Source: Acinetobacter sp. ANC 3781 (lineage in GTDB: Bacteria > Pseudomonadota > Gammaproteobacteria > Pseudomonadales > Moraxellaceae). Taken from it: a stretch of DNA of 64,000 nt. Both the position numbers and the translations under genes were made by a program. Below the pieces are notes generated by a model that saw only the letters and a list, made by a program, of their open reading frames with translations, searched no databases and was not told the origin of the DNA. Location of the stretch: contig NZ_SJOH01000004.1 of assembly GCF_004331285.1 (NCBI RefSeq), positions 62,001-126,000 of the forward strand. Reading direction: 5' to 3'. Below are positions 30,371 to 40,400 of the stretch, in pieces (position 1 is the first letter of the stretch; each line of letters starts with the position of its first letter).

Positions 30371-30426
30371 AGTATGGCGCTATTCTGCACTTATATTACA
30401 AAATAGTTAAGAATATTGAGGTTGGC

Positions 30427-31440
30427 ATGAGCATTTCAGCAACATTAAGGTTAGGGGTTTTAGCCGCAGTTATCTCTGCAACATCTTTTAGTGTCCTGGC
30501 AAAAGACTTTTTAAATGTCTCATATGACCCTACGCGTGAACTTTATGAAGATATCAATAAACAGTTCGGCAAATACTGGGAAAGCCGCACAGGTCAAAAA
30601 ATCAATTTCAAACAATCTCATGGTGGTTCTGGCAAACAGGCACGTGCAGTAATTGATGGTTTAGATGCTGATGTCGTGACGCTGGCTCTTGCTGCGGATA
30701 TTGACGTGATTGAACAAAAAACCAAACTTCTTCCAGCTGACTGGCAAAAGAAACTTCCTCAAAACTCAACACCTTATACCTCTACCATCGTTTTCTTGGT
30801 ACGTAAAGGCAATCCTAAAGGTCTAAAAGACTGGGGCGACTTGGTTAAACCGGGTGTAGGCATCATCACGCCAAATCCTAAAACGTCTGGCGGCGCACGC
30901 TGGAACTATTTAGCAGCTTGGGCTTGGGCAAAACACCAAGCTGGTGGCAACGATAAAACGGCTCAAGAATTTGTGCGTAAAATTTATAAAAACACCAAAG
31001 TTCTCGATTCTGGTGCACGCGGTGCAACAACCACATTTGCTGAACGCGGCATTGGTGACGTATTACTGGCTTGGGAAAATGAAGCTCACTTAGCGCTTCG
31101 TGAACAACCGGGCAAATTCGAAATTGTAACGCCTAGCCTGTCCATTCTGGCTGAGCCACCGGTTGCGATTGTAGAAAAAAATGCCGAGAAAAAAGGTAAC
31201 AAATACGTGGCGCAAGGTTACTTGAACTTCTTGTATTCACCATTGGGTCAAGAGATTTCAGCACGTAACTTTTACCGTCCACGTAATGCAAAAGTGTTAG
31301 CAAAATACAGCAATGTATTCAAGCCACTTAAACTTGTCACCATTGACCAGGAATTTGGTGGTTGGGATAAAGTTCAAAAAGCTCACTTTGAAAATGGTGG
31401 CATCTTTGACCAAATCGTAAAGGCAAATAGCGCGAAATAA
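30427..31440 (+). CDS. sbp: Sulfate ABC transporter substrate-binding protein (copy B)
   Basis: A 337-residue paralogue of the preceding gene, nearly identical over long stretches of the mature protein ([48 protein letters not shown]). Differences cluster near the N-terminus and at about residues 70-85 and 250-275. The start is ATG 30427 with its own signal peptide; the open frame reaches 30298 but the extra part runs through the duplicated leader. One copy may prefer a different oxyanion such as thiosulfate, but this cannot be told from sequence. Confidence 0.95.
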   Translation: MSISATLRLGVLAAVISATSFSVLAKDFLNVSYDPTRELYEDINKQFGKYWESRTGQKINFKQSHGGSGKQARAVIDGLDADVVTLALAADIDVIEQKTKLLPADWQKKLPQNSTPYTSTIVFLVRKGNPKGLKDWGDLVKPGVGIITPNPKTSGGARWNYLAAWAWAKHQAGGNDKTAQEFVRKIYKNTKVLDSGARGATTTFAERGIGDVLLAWENEAHLALREQPGKFEIVTPSLSILAEPPVAIVEKNAEKKGNKYVAQGYLNFLYSPLGQEISARNFYRPRNAKVLAKYSNVFKPLKLVTIDQEFGGWDKVQKAHFENGGIFDQIVKANSAK

Positions 31441-31469
31441 TCGTGCTGCAAAGATAGAGGAGCATCGAC

Positions 31470-32075
31470 ATGATTCATACCGTAATTGTTCCAGGCGTAG
31501 GTGGCAGCGAACATGCCCACTGGCAATCTTGGTTACAACGACAACTCATGTCATGCTCTCGTGTACAGCAACAGGATTGGAATGACCCGGTACTTGAAAA
31601 CTGGATAAGCGAATTTGTAAATACTGTAACTCCAATTCAAGGTCAGATCCAAATCGTTGCGCATAGCTTTGGTTGCCTAACCACCGTTGCAGCATTGGCT
31701 CAGCATCCGGAATTAAATCAAAAAATTAAAAATTTGATTTTGGTTGCACCCGCAAATCCTGCACGTTTTGGTGAAGCTGGTTTCGCACGTGATAGTCAAT
31801 CAGATTACAGTGCGTATTTCCACCAACTGAAAATTGCCGTACCGACCACTTTAATGATTAGTGAAAACGATCCTTGGTTAAATTTTGAAGATGCCAAATG
31901 CTTAGCCCAAGCATGGAAGCTCAATCCTATTAACTTAGGTCAAGTCGGACATATTAATGTTGCTTCTGGTTTTGGTCCATTTCCTGAAATTTATGATTAT
32001 TTGATTTCAGAAAATGTACTGCAACATATCAATTTTTCTGATGAGAGCAAGTATTATTTTAAATTTGCAATTTGA
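31470..32075 (+). CDS. RBBP9/YdeN-type alpha/beta hydrolase
   Basis: A 201-residue serine hydrolase. The family starts with VPGVGGSEHAHWQSWL; the nucleophile Ser lies in VAHSFGCL (about residue 66), the acid in SENDPWL and the His in GQVGHIN. The substrate is unknown. It sits inside the sulfate-uptake locus between the binding proteins and cysT with an AGAGGAG ribosome binding site, so co-regulation with sulfur supply is likely, perhaps as an esterase releasing a sulfur source. That last step is inference. Confidence 0.87.
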   Translation: MIHTVIVPGVGGSEHAHWQSWLQRQLMSCSRVQQQDWNDPVLENWISEFVNTVTPIQGQIQIVAHSFGCLTTVAALAQHPELNQKIKNLILVAPANPARFGEAGFARDSQSDYSAYFHQLKIAVPTTLMISENDPWLNFEDAKCLAQAWKLNPINLGQVGHINVASGFGPFPEIYDYLISENVLQHINFSDESKYYFKFAI

Positions 32076-32116
32076 AGTCTGCAAATTATGCTTGTGCCTA
32101 ATTAAACTTTTATTTT

Positions 32117-32148
32117 TGCTGACTTAATTGGTCAGCATTTTCTCTTTT
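32117..32148 (+). terminator. Weak terminator or attenuator before cysT
   Basis: TGCTGAC pairs with GTCAGCA around TTAATTG, followed by the T-rich ATTTTCTCTTTT, only 20 bases before the cysT ATG. It could lower expression of the permease genes relative to the binding proteins. Confidence 0.5.
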
Positions 32149-32159
32149 GAGGAGTAATC

Positions 32160-32993
32160 ATGTCGCAGCGATCCCGAGTGCTGCCAGGATTTGGTCTTTC
32201 TCTAGGCTTTACCCTAGCGTATTTGTCATTAATTGTTCTTATTCCACTCTCTGCAGTGTTTATTAAGTCACTGGGAATTGGTTGGGACGGTTTATGGGAA
32301 ATTTTAAGTTCAGAACGTATCCTAAAATCTTTGCAGTTAAGTTTTAGTGCCGCACTTATTGCTGCCTTAGTCAATGTAGTATTTGGTTTGTTACTGGCAT
32401 GGTGTCTGGTTCGTTACAGCTTTCCTGGTAAACGGATTATTGATGCTTTAGTCGACTTACCTTTTGCCTTGCCAACCGCAGTTGCCGGTATCGCCCTGAC
32501 ATCTTTATATGCGCCTACAGGCTGGATTGGTCAGTACCTAGAGCCGATTGGTATTAAAGTGGCTTATACTCCGATAGGAATCACGCTTGCGCTGATTTTT
32601 ATTGGCTTACCTTTCGTGGTTCGTACGGTACAGCCTGTTTTAAGTGATATGGAAACCGAACTGGAAGAAGCTGCATCAGCACTCGGCGCCAACCGTTTTC
32701 AGATTATAACTAAAATCATTTTGCCGATTCTGTTTCCTGCATTACTGACTGGTTTTGCATTGGCATTTGCACGTGGTGTCGGTGAATATGGTTCAGTGAT
32801 CTTTATTGCCGGTAACCAGCCCTATGAAACTGAAATCGCGCCTTTGATGATTATTTCGCGTTTAGAAGAATATGATTACGCAGGTGCAACCACGATTGCG
32901 GTGGTGATGTTGTTAATTTCTTTTGCGATTTTATTCCTGATTAACTTGCTACAAGCGTGGGCAAGCCGCCGTACAGGGAGAACTGCACCATGA
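32160..32993 (+). CDS. cysT: Sulfate/thiosulfate ABC transporter permease CysT
   Basis: A 277-residue inner-membrane permease with about six helices. The EAA loop contacting CysA is seen in [23 protein letters not shown], and the [12 protein letters not shown] segment is typical. It forms a heterodimer with CysW. Its TGA overlaps the cysW ATG (ATGA), indicating coupled translation. Ribosome binding site TTGAGGAG. Confidence 0.96.
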   Translation: MSQRSRVLPGFGLSLGFTLAYLSLIVLIPLSAVFIKSLGIGWDGLWEILSSERILKSLQLSFSAALIAALVNVVFGLLLAWCLVRYSFPGKRIIDALVDLPFALPTAVAGIALTSLYAPTGWIGQYLEPIGIKVAYTPIGITLALIFIGLPFVVRTVQPVLSDMETELEEAASALGANRFQIITKIILPILFPALLTGFALAFARGVGEYGSVIFIAGNQPYETEIAPLMIISRLEEYDYAGATTIAVVMLLISFAILFLINLLQAWASRRTGRTAP

Positions 32994-33883
32994 GTTTAAC
33001 TACCAATAGCAATGCTTTAGCAGAAAAACTGCAATCTCGTGATGCAACCCGCGAACCGGCCTGGGTGCGTAATCTTCTGATTACCATTGCGCTGATCTTT
33101 TTCTTGAGCTGCCTGATTCTTCCGTTAATTTTGGTCTTTGTTGAAGCCTTTAAGCAAGGGGTTGCAGTTTATTTTCAAGCCCTGATCAATCCAGACACTT
33201 TATCTGCAGTAAAGTTGACTTTATTGACTGCTGCCATTGCCGTGCCATTAAACGTGGTGTTTGGTGTTGCTGCTGCCTGGTCTGTTGCAAAATTCAACTT
33301 CCGCGGTAAATCCATTTTAACCACTATTATTGACATACCCTTCTCTGTATCGCCGGTTATTGCAGGTATGATGTTGGTGCTAATTTTTGGTACTCAAGGC
33401 TGGATGGGCAGTTGGCTGATGGATCATGACATTAAAGTGTTATATGCCGTGCCTGCCATTGTACTTGCAACCATCTTTATTACTGTTCCTTTTGTGGCTC
33501 GTGAATTGATTCCTTTAATGGAAGCGCAAGGCACCGAAGAAGAAGAAGCCGCGATTGTACTCGGTGCTTCTGGCTGGCAAACCTTCTGTAAAGTGACCTT
33601 GCCGAATATTAAATGGGGTCTGATTTACGGGGTGATTCTGTGTAATGCCCGTGCGATGGGCGAATTCGGTGCAGTATCGGTGGTGTCTGGTCACATTCGT
33701 GGTGAAACCAATACCTTACCGCTACACGTCGAAATTCTTTACAACGAATATACCTTTAGTGCTGCGTTTGCGGTGTCCTCGCTGTTGGCTTTACTTGCCA
33801 TTGTGACCTTGATTTTAAAAACATGGGTTGAAATACGCCAAGAAAAGCAAAACAAACGCAATGAAGAGTCACAAGTTTCTTAA
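32990..33883 (+). CDS. cysW: Sulfate/thiosulfate ABC transporter permease CysW
   Basis: A 297-residue permease, partner of CysT, with about six helices and the EAA loop [23 protein letters not shown]. The start is ATG 32990, overlapping the cysT stop; the longer frame from 32957 would run into cysT and lacks support. The C-terminus ends in a charged tail. Confidence 0.96.
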   Translation: MSLTTNSNALAEKLQSRDATREPAWVRNLLITIALIFFLSCLILPLILVFVEAFKQGVAVYFQALINPDTLSAVKLTLLTAAIAVPLNVVFGVAAAWSVAKFNFRGKSILTTIIDIPFSVSPVIAGMMLVLIFGTQGWMGSWLMDHDIKVLYAVPAIVLATIFITVPFVARELIPLMEAQGTEEEEAAIVLGASGWQTFCKVTLPNIKWGLIYGVILCNARAMGEFGAVSVVSGHIRGETNTLPLHVEILYNEYTFSAAFAVSSLLALLAIVTLILKTWVEIRQEKQNKRNEESQVS

Positions 33884-33894
33884 GGAATGACATC

Positions 33895-34956
33895 ATGAGT
33901 ATTCAAGTTAAAAATATTGAAAAACACTTCGGTGCATTCCATGCACTTAAAAATATATCACTGGATTTTCCAGATGGTCAGCTGGTGGCATTACTCGGTC
34001 CATCAGGCTGCGGCAAAACCACCCTGCTGCGCATTATCGCAGGCTTGGAGTCGGCGGATGGCGGTCAGGTGATTCTTGAAGGTGAAGACGCAACTGATGT
34101 ACACGTTCGCGAACGTCAAGTGGGCTTCGTTTTCCAGCACTATGCATTGTTCCGTCATATGACTGTATTTGACAATATTGCTTTTGGTTTACGTGTTCGT
34201 CCGCGCTCGACGCGTCCTTCTGAAGCTGAAATCAAAAAACGTGTCACCCGTTTACTTGATTTGGTTCAACTCGGTTTCTTGGCGGATCGTTTCCCGGCTC
34301 AGTTATCAGGCGGTCAACGTCAACGTATTGCATTGGCCCGAGCACTCGCTGTTGAGCCTCGCGTACTGTTACTGGATGAGCCGTTTGGTGCTTTAGATGC
34401 CAAAGTGCGTAAAGAACTGCGTCGCTGGTTACGTACCTTGCATGATGAGTTGCATATCACCTCTATTTTTGTCACCCACGATCAGGAAGAAGCCTTAGAA
34501 GTGGCGGATCAAATTATCGTGATGAATAAAGGAAATGTAGAGCAAATTGGTTCACCACGTGAAGTTTATGAAAAACCGGCAACGCCGTTTGTTTTCGACT
34601 TTCTGGGTCAGGCCAATCGTTTCGAAGGTCAAAATCAGCAAGGCATCATTCATCTGGGTGAAGACCGTATTCAGTTACCACAGGTGAAAGATGCACCCCA
34701 AGGTGAAATCATTGCCTTTGCGCGTCCAAACGAACTCAGCATTCATGCCGCTCCGCAAGAAAATGCCATTCAAGCCACGTTCTTACGTGAAATCTGGATT
34801 GCCGGTAAAGTGCTTGCCGAACTTCAGGATCGCCAAGGTAATTTGATTGAAATTTCGCTTAGCTCTGAAGAAGCCAAATTACATCAATTCAAACCCAATC
34901 AAACTGTGTGGTTAAGCCCATCTGCATTGCATTTATTTGCCAATGATGTCGCTTAA
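33895..34956 (+). CDS. cysA: Sulfate/thiosulfate ABC transporter ATP-binding protein
   Basis: A 353-residue ATPase that powers sulfate import through CysTW. Walker [10 protein letters not shown] spans residues 35-43, Q-loop VFQHYALF, signature LSGGQRQR, Walker [12 protein letters not shown] and H-loop [10 protein letters not shown]-terminal TOBE-like regulatory domain (about 240-350) follows. Eleven bases after cysW, with a good AAGGAATG ribosome binding site. Confidence 0.97.
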   Translation: MSIQVKNIEKHFGAFHALKNISLDFPDGQLVALLGPSGCGKTTLLRIIAGLESADGGQVILEGEDATDVHVRERQVGFVFQHYALFRHMTVFDNIAFGLRVRPRSTRPSEAEIKKRVTRLLDLVQLGFLADRFPAQLSGGQRQRIALARALAVEPRVLLLDEPFGALDAKVRKELRRWLRTLHDELHITSIFVTHDQEEALEVADQIIVMNKGNVEQIGSPREVYEKPATPFVFDFLGQANRFEGQNQQGIIHLGEDRIQLPQVKDAPQGEIIAFARPNELSIHAAPQENAIQATFLREIWIAGKVLAELQDRQGNLIEISLSSEEAKLHQFKPNQTVWLSPSALHLFANDVA

Positions 34957-35010
34957 GAACAAATAGATGGGGCAAAACAAGCCCCATCCCCTTTTAAGGT
35001 AGGCAGAATC

Positions 35011-35934
35011 ATGAATTTCCAACAATTAAGAATTATTCGAGAAACCGTTAGACAAAATTTTAATTTAACTGAAGCTTCAGCAGCACTTTACACATCACAA
35101 TCAGGGGTAAGTAAACACATTAAAGATTTGGAAGATGAACTGGGTGTGCAATTGTTTATCCGCAAAGGGAAACGTTTGCTGGGTTTAACTGAGCCGGGTC
35201 AGTCTTTACTGGGCATTGTTGAACGCATGCTGGTCGATGCAGACAACATCAAACGTCTTGCAGATGACTTTAACCGCGTCGATGAAGGCACGCTTACGAT
35301 TGCAACTACACATACGCAAGCACGTTATGTGTTACCACCGATTGTAAATCAATTTAAAAAAGAATTTCCAAAAGTACATCTGATTTTGCAACAGGCAAGT
35401 CCGGTTGAAATTACTGAAATGCTACTTCAAGGTGAAGCCGATATCGGTATTGCAACCGAGTCTTTAACCACTGAAGACAACCTTGCGAGTGTGCCTTTTT
35501 ATACTTGGCAACACAGTATTATTACGCCACAAAATCATCCTCTGGCCAATAAAACAGATATTAGTTTAGAAGACTTGGCGCAATACCCGCTGATTACCTA
35601 CCATGGCGGTTTCACCGGCCGTTCAAAAATTGACAAGGCCTTTGAAGAGGCAGGAATTGATGTCGATATTGTAATGTCAGCACTTGATGCCGACGTTATC
35701 AAAACCTATGTCGAACTGGATATGGGCGTCGGCATTGTCAACAATGTCGCTTATGATTCAGAACGTGACTACCGTTTAAAACAAATTCCAACCGATATTT
35801 TTGGCTTAAATACCACCTGGATTGCAGTACGTAAAGGTCATTTACTGCGCGGCTATGGTTATGAGTTTATTTCACTCTGCTCACCTGAAGCGGATATCAA
35901 AGCATTAAAACGAGTTGCTTATCCCGAGGATTGA
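35011..35934 (+). CDS. cysB: LysR-type regulator, CysB-like
   Basis: A 307-residue LysR protein. The helix-turn-helix (LTEASAALYTSQSGVSKHIKDLE) is at about residues 19-41. The effector domain includes TTHTQARYVLPP with the Thr-rich site used for N-acetylserine or sulfate binding in CysB and Cbl. CysB activates sulfur assimilation genes. Its position at the end of the sulfate-uptake genes supports CysB over other LysR members; a Cbl-type role is the alternative. Confidence 0.92.
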   Translation: MNFQQLRIIRETVRQNFNLTEASAALYTSQSGVSKHIKDLEDELGVQLFIRKGKRLLGLTEPGQSLLGIVERMLVDADNIKRLADDFNRVDEGTLTIATTHTQARYVLPPIVNQFKKEFPKVHLILQQASPVEITEMLLQGEADIGIATESLTTEDNLASVPFYTWQHSIITPQNHPLANKTDISLEDLAQYPLITYHGGFTGRSKIDKAFEEAGIDVDIVMSALDADVIKTYVELDMGVGIVNNVAYDSERDYRLKQIPTDIFGLNTTWIAVRKGHLLRGYGYEFISLCSPEADIKALKRVAYPED

Positions 35935-35952
35935 AATCACATTTTTTAGATT

Positions 35953-35977
35953 AGGGATATTACAATATCCCTTTTTT
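35953..35977 (+). terminator. Intrinsic terminator of the sulfate locus
   Basis: GGGATAT-TACA-ATATCCC followed by TTTTTT, shortly after the cysB stop. Confidence 0.88.
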
Positions 35978-36274
35978 AATTCTATCAAAGTATTTCTATT
36001 ATTCTATTTATCTAATTTGAGACATCAAATCAAAGCCTTACTCGATTTTTTAGCCCTTATTACGCTTTATTTTTAACTGTCCTTATTAATGCCCATATTT
36101 CAAAAAATACCTATCGAAAATGGTTTAGGCAGTTTATTTAGATCTTCATCTTGGGTAAATAATTGATGCATTGGGTTAGCGCATTAAAGTGGGTTAGTGT
36201 TTTTAATTAAAAGGATTTACTCTTCAACAGATAATCTCCGATAACTTAAACTTAAAAACTTAATTTTCGAAAAC

Positions 36275-36301
36275 AAAAAACGAGCCGAAGCTCGTTTTTT
36301 T
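36275..36301. terminator. Terminator of carO
   Basis: AAAACGAGC-CGAA-GCTCGTTTT, T runs on both strands; it lies just after the carO stop on the minus strand. The roughly 300 bases between this and the cysB terminator hold nothing I can identify. Confidence 0.9.
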
Positions 36302-36320
36302 AAAGAATGATAACTTTAAC

Positions 36321-37034
36321 TTACCAGTGGTAGCTTACGCCCACTTTGCCGACTGGTAACCATTGGTATTCATCATCATTTTCAATATTACGCTCATGTT
36401 CAGCTAATAAAGCTTGGTCTGCAACTGTACCACCGACACCCGTTAAGGTCGCTTTTGGATTGCCAGTATAGTAAGCACCGACTTCACCGAACACACCCCA
36501 ATTTTTATTGATTTTTGGGGCGAAACCTAAACCTAGGTATGGAGAAATGTCATTTTCATATGACACATTACCATTTACCGAACTAAAACTAGTCGGATTG
36601 CCATCAATTTCAATTGTACCGCTGCCCGTTTGGGATTTTAAGCCATACTCACTGTCTAAATAACCTACACCTGCAGCCATATAAACCCCTTGTGCCCAAC
36701 GGTTTTCACTGGCACCCCAAGGACGAATTTCTGCATTTAAATATGCAAGTTTGTTATCCATATCAACGTCATATTTTACGCCGTCTACAGATAAATCATC
36801 AGACCAAGAAATGTCACCACCGTTATAACCAAGCGCTAAACCTACGTATGGGTTTGCAGTCCAAAGTAACGCACCACCATAACCTGTTGTACCTACTTCA
36901 GCACGAACACCTGTTGGAATAAGTTGATTGCGATCAAATGCATAACCATCTTGTACTACTGCATCGTCAGCCATCGCTGTACCGGCAAGAGCTGTTAGTA
37001 CAGTTGCTGCTAAAATCGTACTTAAAGTTTTCAT
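36321..37034 (-). CDS. carO: CarO-type outer membrane protein
   Basis: A 237-residue barrel protein with signal peptide (cleaved after AMA, residue about 22). The mature start (AVVQDGYAFDRNQLIPTGVRAEVGTTGYGGALLW) and NPYVGLALGYNGGDISW match CarO, the carbapenem-resistance-associated outer membrane protein of Acinetobacter, as I remember it. The last strand LPVGKVGVSYHW ends in an aromatic residue. ATG 37034 has a strong GAGGAG ribosome binding site seven bases away; the frame is open five residues further upstream. In A. baumannii, loss of CarO lowers carbapenem susceptibility, and ornithine uptake has been proposed as its role. Confidence 0.9.
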   Translation of the reverse strand: MKTLSTILAATVLTALAGTAMADDAVVQDGYAFDRNQLIPTGVRAEVGTTGYGGALLWTANPYVGLALGYNGGDISWSDDLSVDGVKYDVDMDNKLAYLNAEIRPWGASENRWAQGVYMAAGVGYLDSEYGLKSQTGSGTIEIDGNPTSFSSVNGNVSYENDISPYLGLGFAPKINKNWGVFGEVGAYYTGNPKATLTGVGGTVADQALLAEHERNIENDDEYQWLPVGKVGVSYHW

Positions 37035-37441
37035 CGTGTTTCTCCTCAAAATGGCTTATTTCATCATTAATGTTTTTTTCGTATTTAAACTATAAAAGAT
37101 AAAGAGTTTATGTTTTATTCAAAATTTGCTTACTTTTGTTAAATTTTGATACAAATACTATTTATCATTGATTAGTAATAATTTTTTCTATAGATAATTT
37201 TATATTATTGGATGAAATCTCTATATCAAGCTTAATAAGATATTGCATTAATCACTGTATTGTTTGCGTTGTGTTAACGCATTAATACTTTACAAACCTC
37301 TCAAATAAATCTCTCGCATTTTGGTGAGTAAAGCCTTCCAGATAGGTTTAATAATTAATTCCGATCTAAAGCCACTTTTTCATCTATTTTTGTCTCAATA
37401 TAGTGTAAAATCTTGGGAAATTTTTTTGGAAATGGAAGATC
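37035..37441. other. Intergenic region between carO and dapD
   Basis: About 400 very AT-rich bases upstream of two divergent genes. A TAAAAT -10-like hexamer is seen at 37406-37411 before dapD, without a convincing -35. No terminator, repeat or small gene seen. Confidence 0.4.
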
Positions 37442-38263
37442 ATGTCTCAGCTTTCAACAATCATTGAACAAGCTTTTGAAGATCGTGCTAATTTCACAGC
37501 GGCTGATTGCCCTGCTGAAGTGCGCAGCGCTGTAGAAGAAGCTATTGCTGGCCTAGATAACGGCTCACTTCGTGTAGCTGAAAAAATTGATGGTGAATGG
37601 ATTGTTCACCAATGGCTTAAAAAAGCAGTTTTGTTATCTTTTAAACTAAATGACAACAAAACCATTGAGTCTGGTGATCTTCGTTTCTACGACAAGGTAG
37701 ATACCAAGTTTGGCGATTGGACTGAAGAACAGTTTAAAGCTGCTGGCGTGCGTGTTGTGCCACCGGCTGTGGCTCGTAAAGGTTCATTCCAGGCAAAAAA
37801 TGTGGTATTGATGCCTTCTTATGTCAACATTGGTGCTTACGTTGATGAAGGCACCATGGTTGATACATGGGCAACTGTAGGTTCATGTGCACAAATTGGT
37901 AAAAATGTACATTTATCGGGCGGTGTGGGTATTGGCGGCGTACTTGAACCACTTCAGGCAAATCCAACCATTATTGAAGACAACTGCTTTATCGGTGCAC
38001 GTTCTGAGATCGTTGAAGGTGTAATTGTTGAAGAAGGTTCTGTGATTTCAATGGGGGTATTCATTGGCCAATCGACTAAAATCTTTGACCGCGCAACTGG
38101 CGAAATCCACTACGGTCGCGTTCCTGCAGGTTCTGTAGTTGTTTCTGGTAGCCTTCCTTCTAAAGATGGTACTTGCAACTTATATGCTGCAATCATCGTG
38201 AAAAAAGTTGATGCGAAAACGCGTGCTAAAACCAGCCTAAACGATTTATTACGCGAAGACTAA
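37442..38263 (+). CDS. dapD: Tetrahydrodipicolinate N-succinyltransferase
   Basis: A 273-residue trimeric enzyme of the succinylase branch of lysine and meso-diaminopimelate synthesis. A helical N-terminal domain is followed by a left-handed beta-helix of hexapeptide repeats (about 105-230), seen in [28 protein letters not shown]. The segment [12 protein letters not shown] and the catalytic-region GARSEIVEG are intact. Other dap genes are not in this window. Confidence 0.97.
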   Translation: MSQLSTIIEQAFEDRANFTAADCPAEVRSAVEEAIAGLDNGSLRVAEKIDGEWIVHQWLKKAVLLSFKLNDNKTIESGDLRFYDKVDTKFGDWTEEQFKAAGVRVVPPAVARKGSFQAKNVVLMPSYVNIGAYVDEGTMVDTWATVGSCAQIGKNVHLSGGVGIGGVLEPLQANPTIIEDNCFIGARSEIVEGVIVEEGSVISMGVFIGQSTKIFDRATGEIHYGRVPAGSVVVSGSLPSKDGTCNLYAAIIVKKVDAKTRAKTSLNDLLRED

Positions 38264-38296
38264 GTCTTTAATTTACAAGGAAAATTTGTGTTCCTC

Positions 38297-38355
38297 GGAG
38301 CTTTAGCCGCTCCTCGTCTCTACGGTCAGACATGGTCGTAGAGATTTTTGTTTTT
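38297..38355 (+). terminator. Two-hairpin leader/terminator between dapD and queE
   Basis: A small GGAGC/GCTCC hairpin (38297-38313) is followed three bases later by TCTCTACG/CGTAGAGA (38317-38344) and a T-rich tail. The second hairpin looks like a rho-independent terminator of dapD. The pair could also act as an attenuator for the queE-queC genes that begin 40 bases on. It also recalls the hairpin spacing of the structured repeats at 49236 and 58413. Confidence 0.6.
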
Positions 38356-38391
38356 GTACTTTCATGTTTCTTGGTGTGGTAATTTTTTGTT

Positions 38392-39102
38392 ATGAATACT
38401 CTTCGCTCTTCTGCTATTCCTGTTTCTGATCCGTCTGCGGGTTTACGCATCACGGAGATTTTCTATTCATTACAAGGTGAAGCCAACGCTGCCGGTTTGC
38501 CAACGGTGTTTATTCGTTTAACGGGTTGCCCTTTACGCTGCACTTATTGTGATACTACTTATTCTTTTGAAGGTGGTGAACGCCAATCACTAGACGACAT
38601 CATTAAAACAACACTCGATTTTAAAACCCCCTATATTTGCGTGACGGGTGGTGAACCGCTGGCTCAGCCAAATGCCCTACCTCTAATGCAACGTTTAGCC
38701 GATTTGGGCTGTGAAGTCTCAGTTGAGACCAGTGGTGCTTTAGATGTATCTAAAGTTGATCCGCGTATTTCTAAAGTGCTCGATTTAAAAACCCCAACTT
38801 CTGGTGAAGTCGCACGAAATTTGCTTAGTAATCTTGATCATTTGACTCAGCATGACCAAATCAAGTTTGTAATTTGTAATCGTGAAGACTATCAATGGTC
38901 AAAACAACAAGTTGAACAATACAAACTTGCCGACAAGGTTAGCACCGTATGGTTCTCTCCTGCATTTGCAGTTGAAAAAGGTGTGGTTCGATTACCTCAA
39001 CTCGCGCGTGATTTAGCACAATGGATTTTAGAAGACCATCTCCCTGTCCGTTTCCAGCTACAATTGCATAAATTGCTCTGGAATGATGAAACTGGTCGTT
39101 AA
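38392..39102 (+). CDS. queE: 7-carboxy-7-deazaguanine synthase
   Basis: A 236-residue radical-SAM enzyme that contracts 6-carboxytetrahydropterin to 7-carboxy-7-deazaguanine for queuosine. The cluster cysteines are C46, C50 and C53 (CPLRCTYC). FYSLQGEANAAGLPTVFIRLTG is the substrate-side N-terminus and VTGGEPLAQ the SAM-binding GGE motif. queC follows after 45 bases. Confidence 0.95.
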   Translation: MNTLRSSAIPVSDPSAGLRITEIFYSLQGEANAAGLPTVFIRLTGCPLRCTYCDTTYSFEGGERQSLDDIIKTTLDFKTPYICVTGGEPLAQPNALPLMQRLADLGCEVSVETSGALDVSKVDPRISKVLDLKTPTSGEVARNLLSNLDHLTQHDQIKFVICNREDYQWSKQQVEQYKLADKVSTVWFSPAFAVEKGVVRLPQLARDLAQWILEDHLPVRFQLQLHKLLWNDETGR

Positions 39103-39147
39103 TTTATTTCTGTTTTTGAATACCTATATTTGTTTGGAGATTTGAAT

Positions 39148-39819
39148 ATGCGCTCTCGTGCCATAGTTTTGTTATCTGGAGGCTTAGACTCAACAACTTG
39201 TTTGGCTTGGGCGCAAGCACGTTATGAATGTATTGCCATCAGTTTTATGTATGGTCAACGTTCTACCACTGAACTTGATGCTGCTAGAACTTTAACACAG
39301 CGTGCTGGAGTAGAACATCGCGTCATTAATATTGATTTAGGTAACCTCGGTGGCTCTGCATTAACAGACCATAGCATTGATGTTCCAGATCATGAACAAG
39401 AAGGTATTCCTGTAACTTATGTTCCAGCACGTAACACGATATTTCTGTCCTATGCGCTTGCTGCCGCAGAAGTGTTTGGTGCAGAAGCGATTGTAATTGG
39501 TATCAATGCCGTTGATTATTCAGGTTATCCTGACTGTCGCCCTGAATTTATTGATGCTTTTGAACGCATGGCCCGCCTTGCAACCAAGGTAGGTGTGGAA
39601 GGTAAACCTCTAAAATTTGAAACACCTCTGTTACATTTATCCAAAGCAAATATTATTCGCTTAGGTATAGAACATGGCGTAGACTACAGTCAAACGGTGT
39701 CTTGCTACCAAGCAGACGACCAAGGACGTGCTTGTGGCAAATGCGATAGTTGCCGTTTACGCAAACAAGGTTTTGCTGATGCAGGTATCGCAGATCCAAC
39801 ACGTTATATACCGTCATAA
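39148..39819 (+). CDS. queC: 7-cyano-7-deazaguanine (preQ0) synthase
   Basis: A 223-residue ATP-dependent amidoligase that converts CDG to preQ0. The PP-loop SGGLDST is at residues 10-16, [12 protein letters not shown] follows, and the zinc site is the C-terminal CxxCxxC cluster in CGKCDSC plus an upstream Cys. The start is ATG 39148, with a GGAG site eight bases upstream; the frame extends six codons further. Product of the queE-queC pair for tRNA queuosine. Confidence 0.96.
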   Translation: MRSRAIVLLSGGLDSTTCLAWAQARYECIAISFMYGQRSTTELDAARTLTQRAGVEHRVINIDLGNLGGSALTDHSIDVPDHEQEGIPVTYVPARNTIFLSYALAAAEVFGAEAIVIGINAVDYSGYPDCRPEFIDAFERMARLATKVGVEGKPLKFETPLLHLSKANIIRLGIEHGVDYSQTVSCYQADDQGRACGKCDSCRLRKQGFADAGIADPTRYIPS

Positions 39820-39833
39820 CAGGGTAACAATAC

Positions 39834-40247
39834 ATGAAAAATTTGAAATCAAACATTATTCTTTCTACATTAGTTTCTGCTGTAGCATTCATGGCAACTG
39901 CTTCAAATGCTGCAGAAACAAACAAGCTCCAAGAAGCTTATAAAAGCACTAATGTAAAATCTGCTTTAATTAATGTTTGTAAAGATGAAACAGGCAAAAG
40001 CAAAAAATTATCAGCTGCAGAAGTAAGCAAATATTGTACTTGTGCGGTTGAGGCGGACGGTAAATTAACCAATGCTCAAAAATGGGAAATTCAAAGTACC
40101 GTTAACCAGAAGAAAAGCCCGGCTACTTTAGCTTTTGTTCAAAAACAAAATAAAGATCTTCAAGCTTGTTTTGGTCCACAACTTACAGGCAAGCTTAAAA
40201 GCTTAACTGAAGAAGCAATGAAATCTGCTCAACAACCTAAAAAGTAA
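39834..40247 (+). CDS. Secreted small protein of unknown function with conserved cysteines
   Basis: A 137-residue protein with a signal peptide (cleavage after SNA, about residue 26). The mature part is helical and Lys-rich, with four Cys (NVCKD, YCTCAV, QACFG) that could form two disulfides in the periplasm. Fourteen bases after queC, so possibly co-transcribed, although no functional link to queuosine is evident. I do not recognise the family. Confidence 0.75.
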   Translation: MKNLKSNIILSTLVSAVAFMATASNAAETNKLQEAYKSTNVKSALINVCKDETGKSKKLSAAEVSKYCTCAVEADGKLTNAQKWEIQSTVNQKKSPATLAFVQKQNKDLQACFGPQLTGKLKSLTEEAMKSAQQPKK

Positions 40248-40263
40248 CTTGATTTGGATTCAA

Positions 40264-40290
40264 TAAAAGCCTGCAATTGCAGGCTTTTTA
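40264..40290 (+). terminator. Intrinsic terminator
   Basis: AAAGCCTGCAATTGCAGGCTTTTT, an almost perfect palindrome with a T tail, after the secreted protein gene. Confidence 0.88.
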
Positions 40291-40400
40291 TTACTGAAAA
40301 TTTACCTGGCGAACTTCAGCATAAGTATGCATAAATTCGCTATCATGTCCGTATAAATTCAAGATCAATATGACAAATTCAACTTTGTAAGGATCAAGAC

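Noticed and set aside
30298..30426. 43-residue N-terminal extension of the second sulfate-binding protein
   Set aside because: It reads through the duplicated leader and would place the signal peptide inside the protein; ATG 30427 starts a normal signal peptide.
38297..38355. preQ1 riboswitch before queE
   Set aside because: The A-rich pseudoknot tail and conserved core of preQ1-I, and the layouts of classes II and III, are not visible; the second hairpin is a plain terminator.
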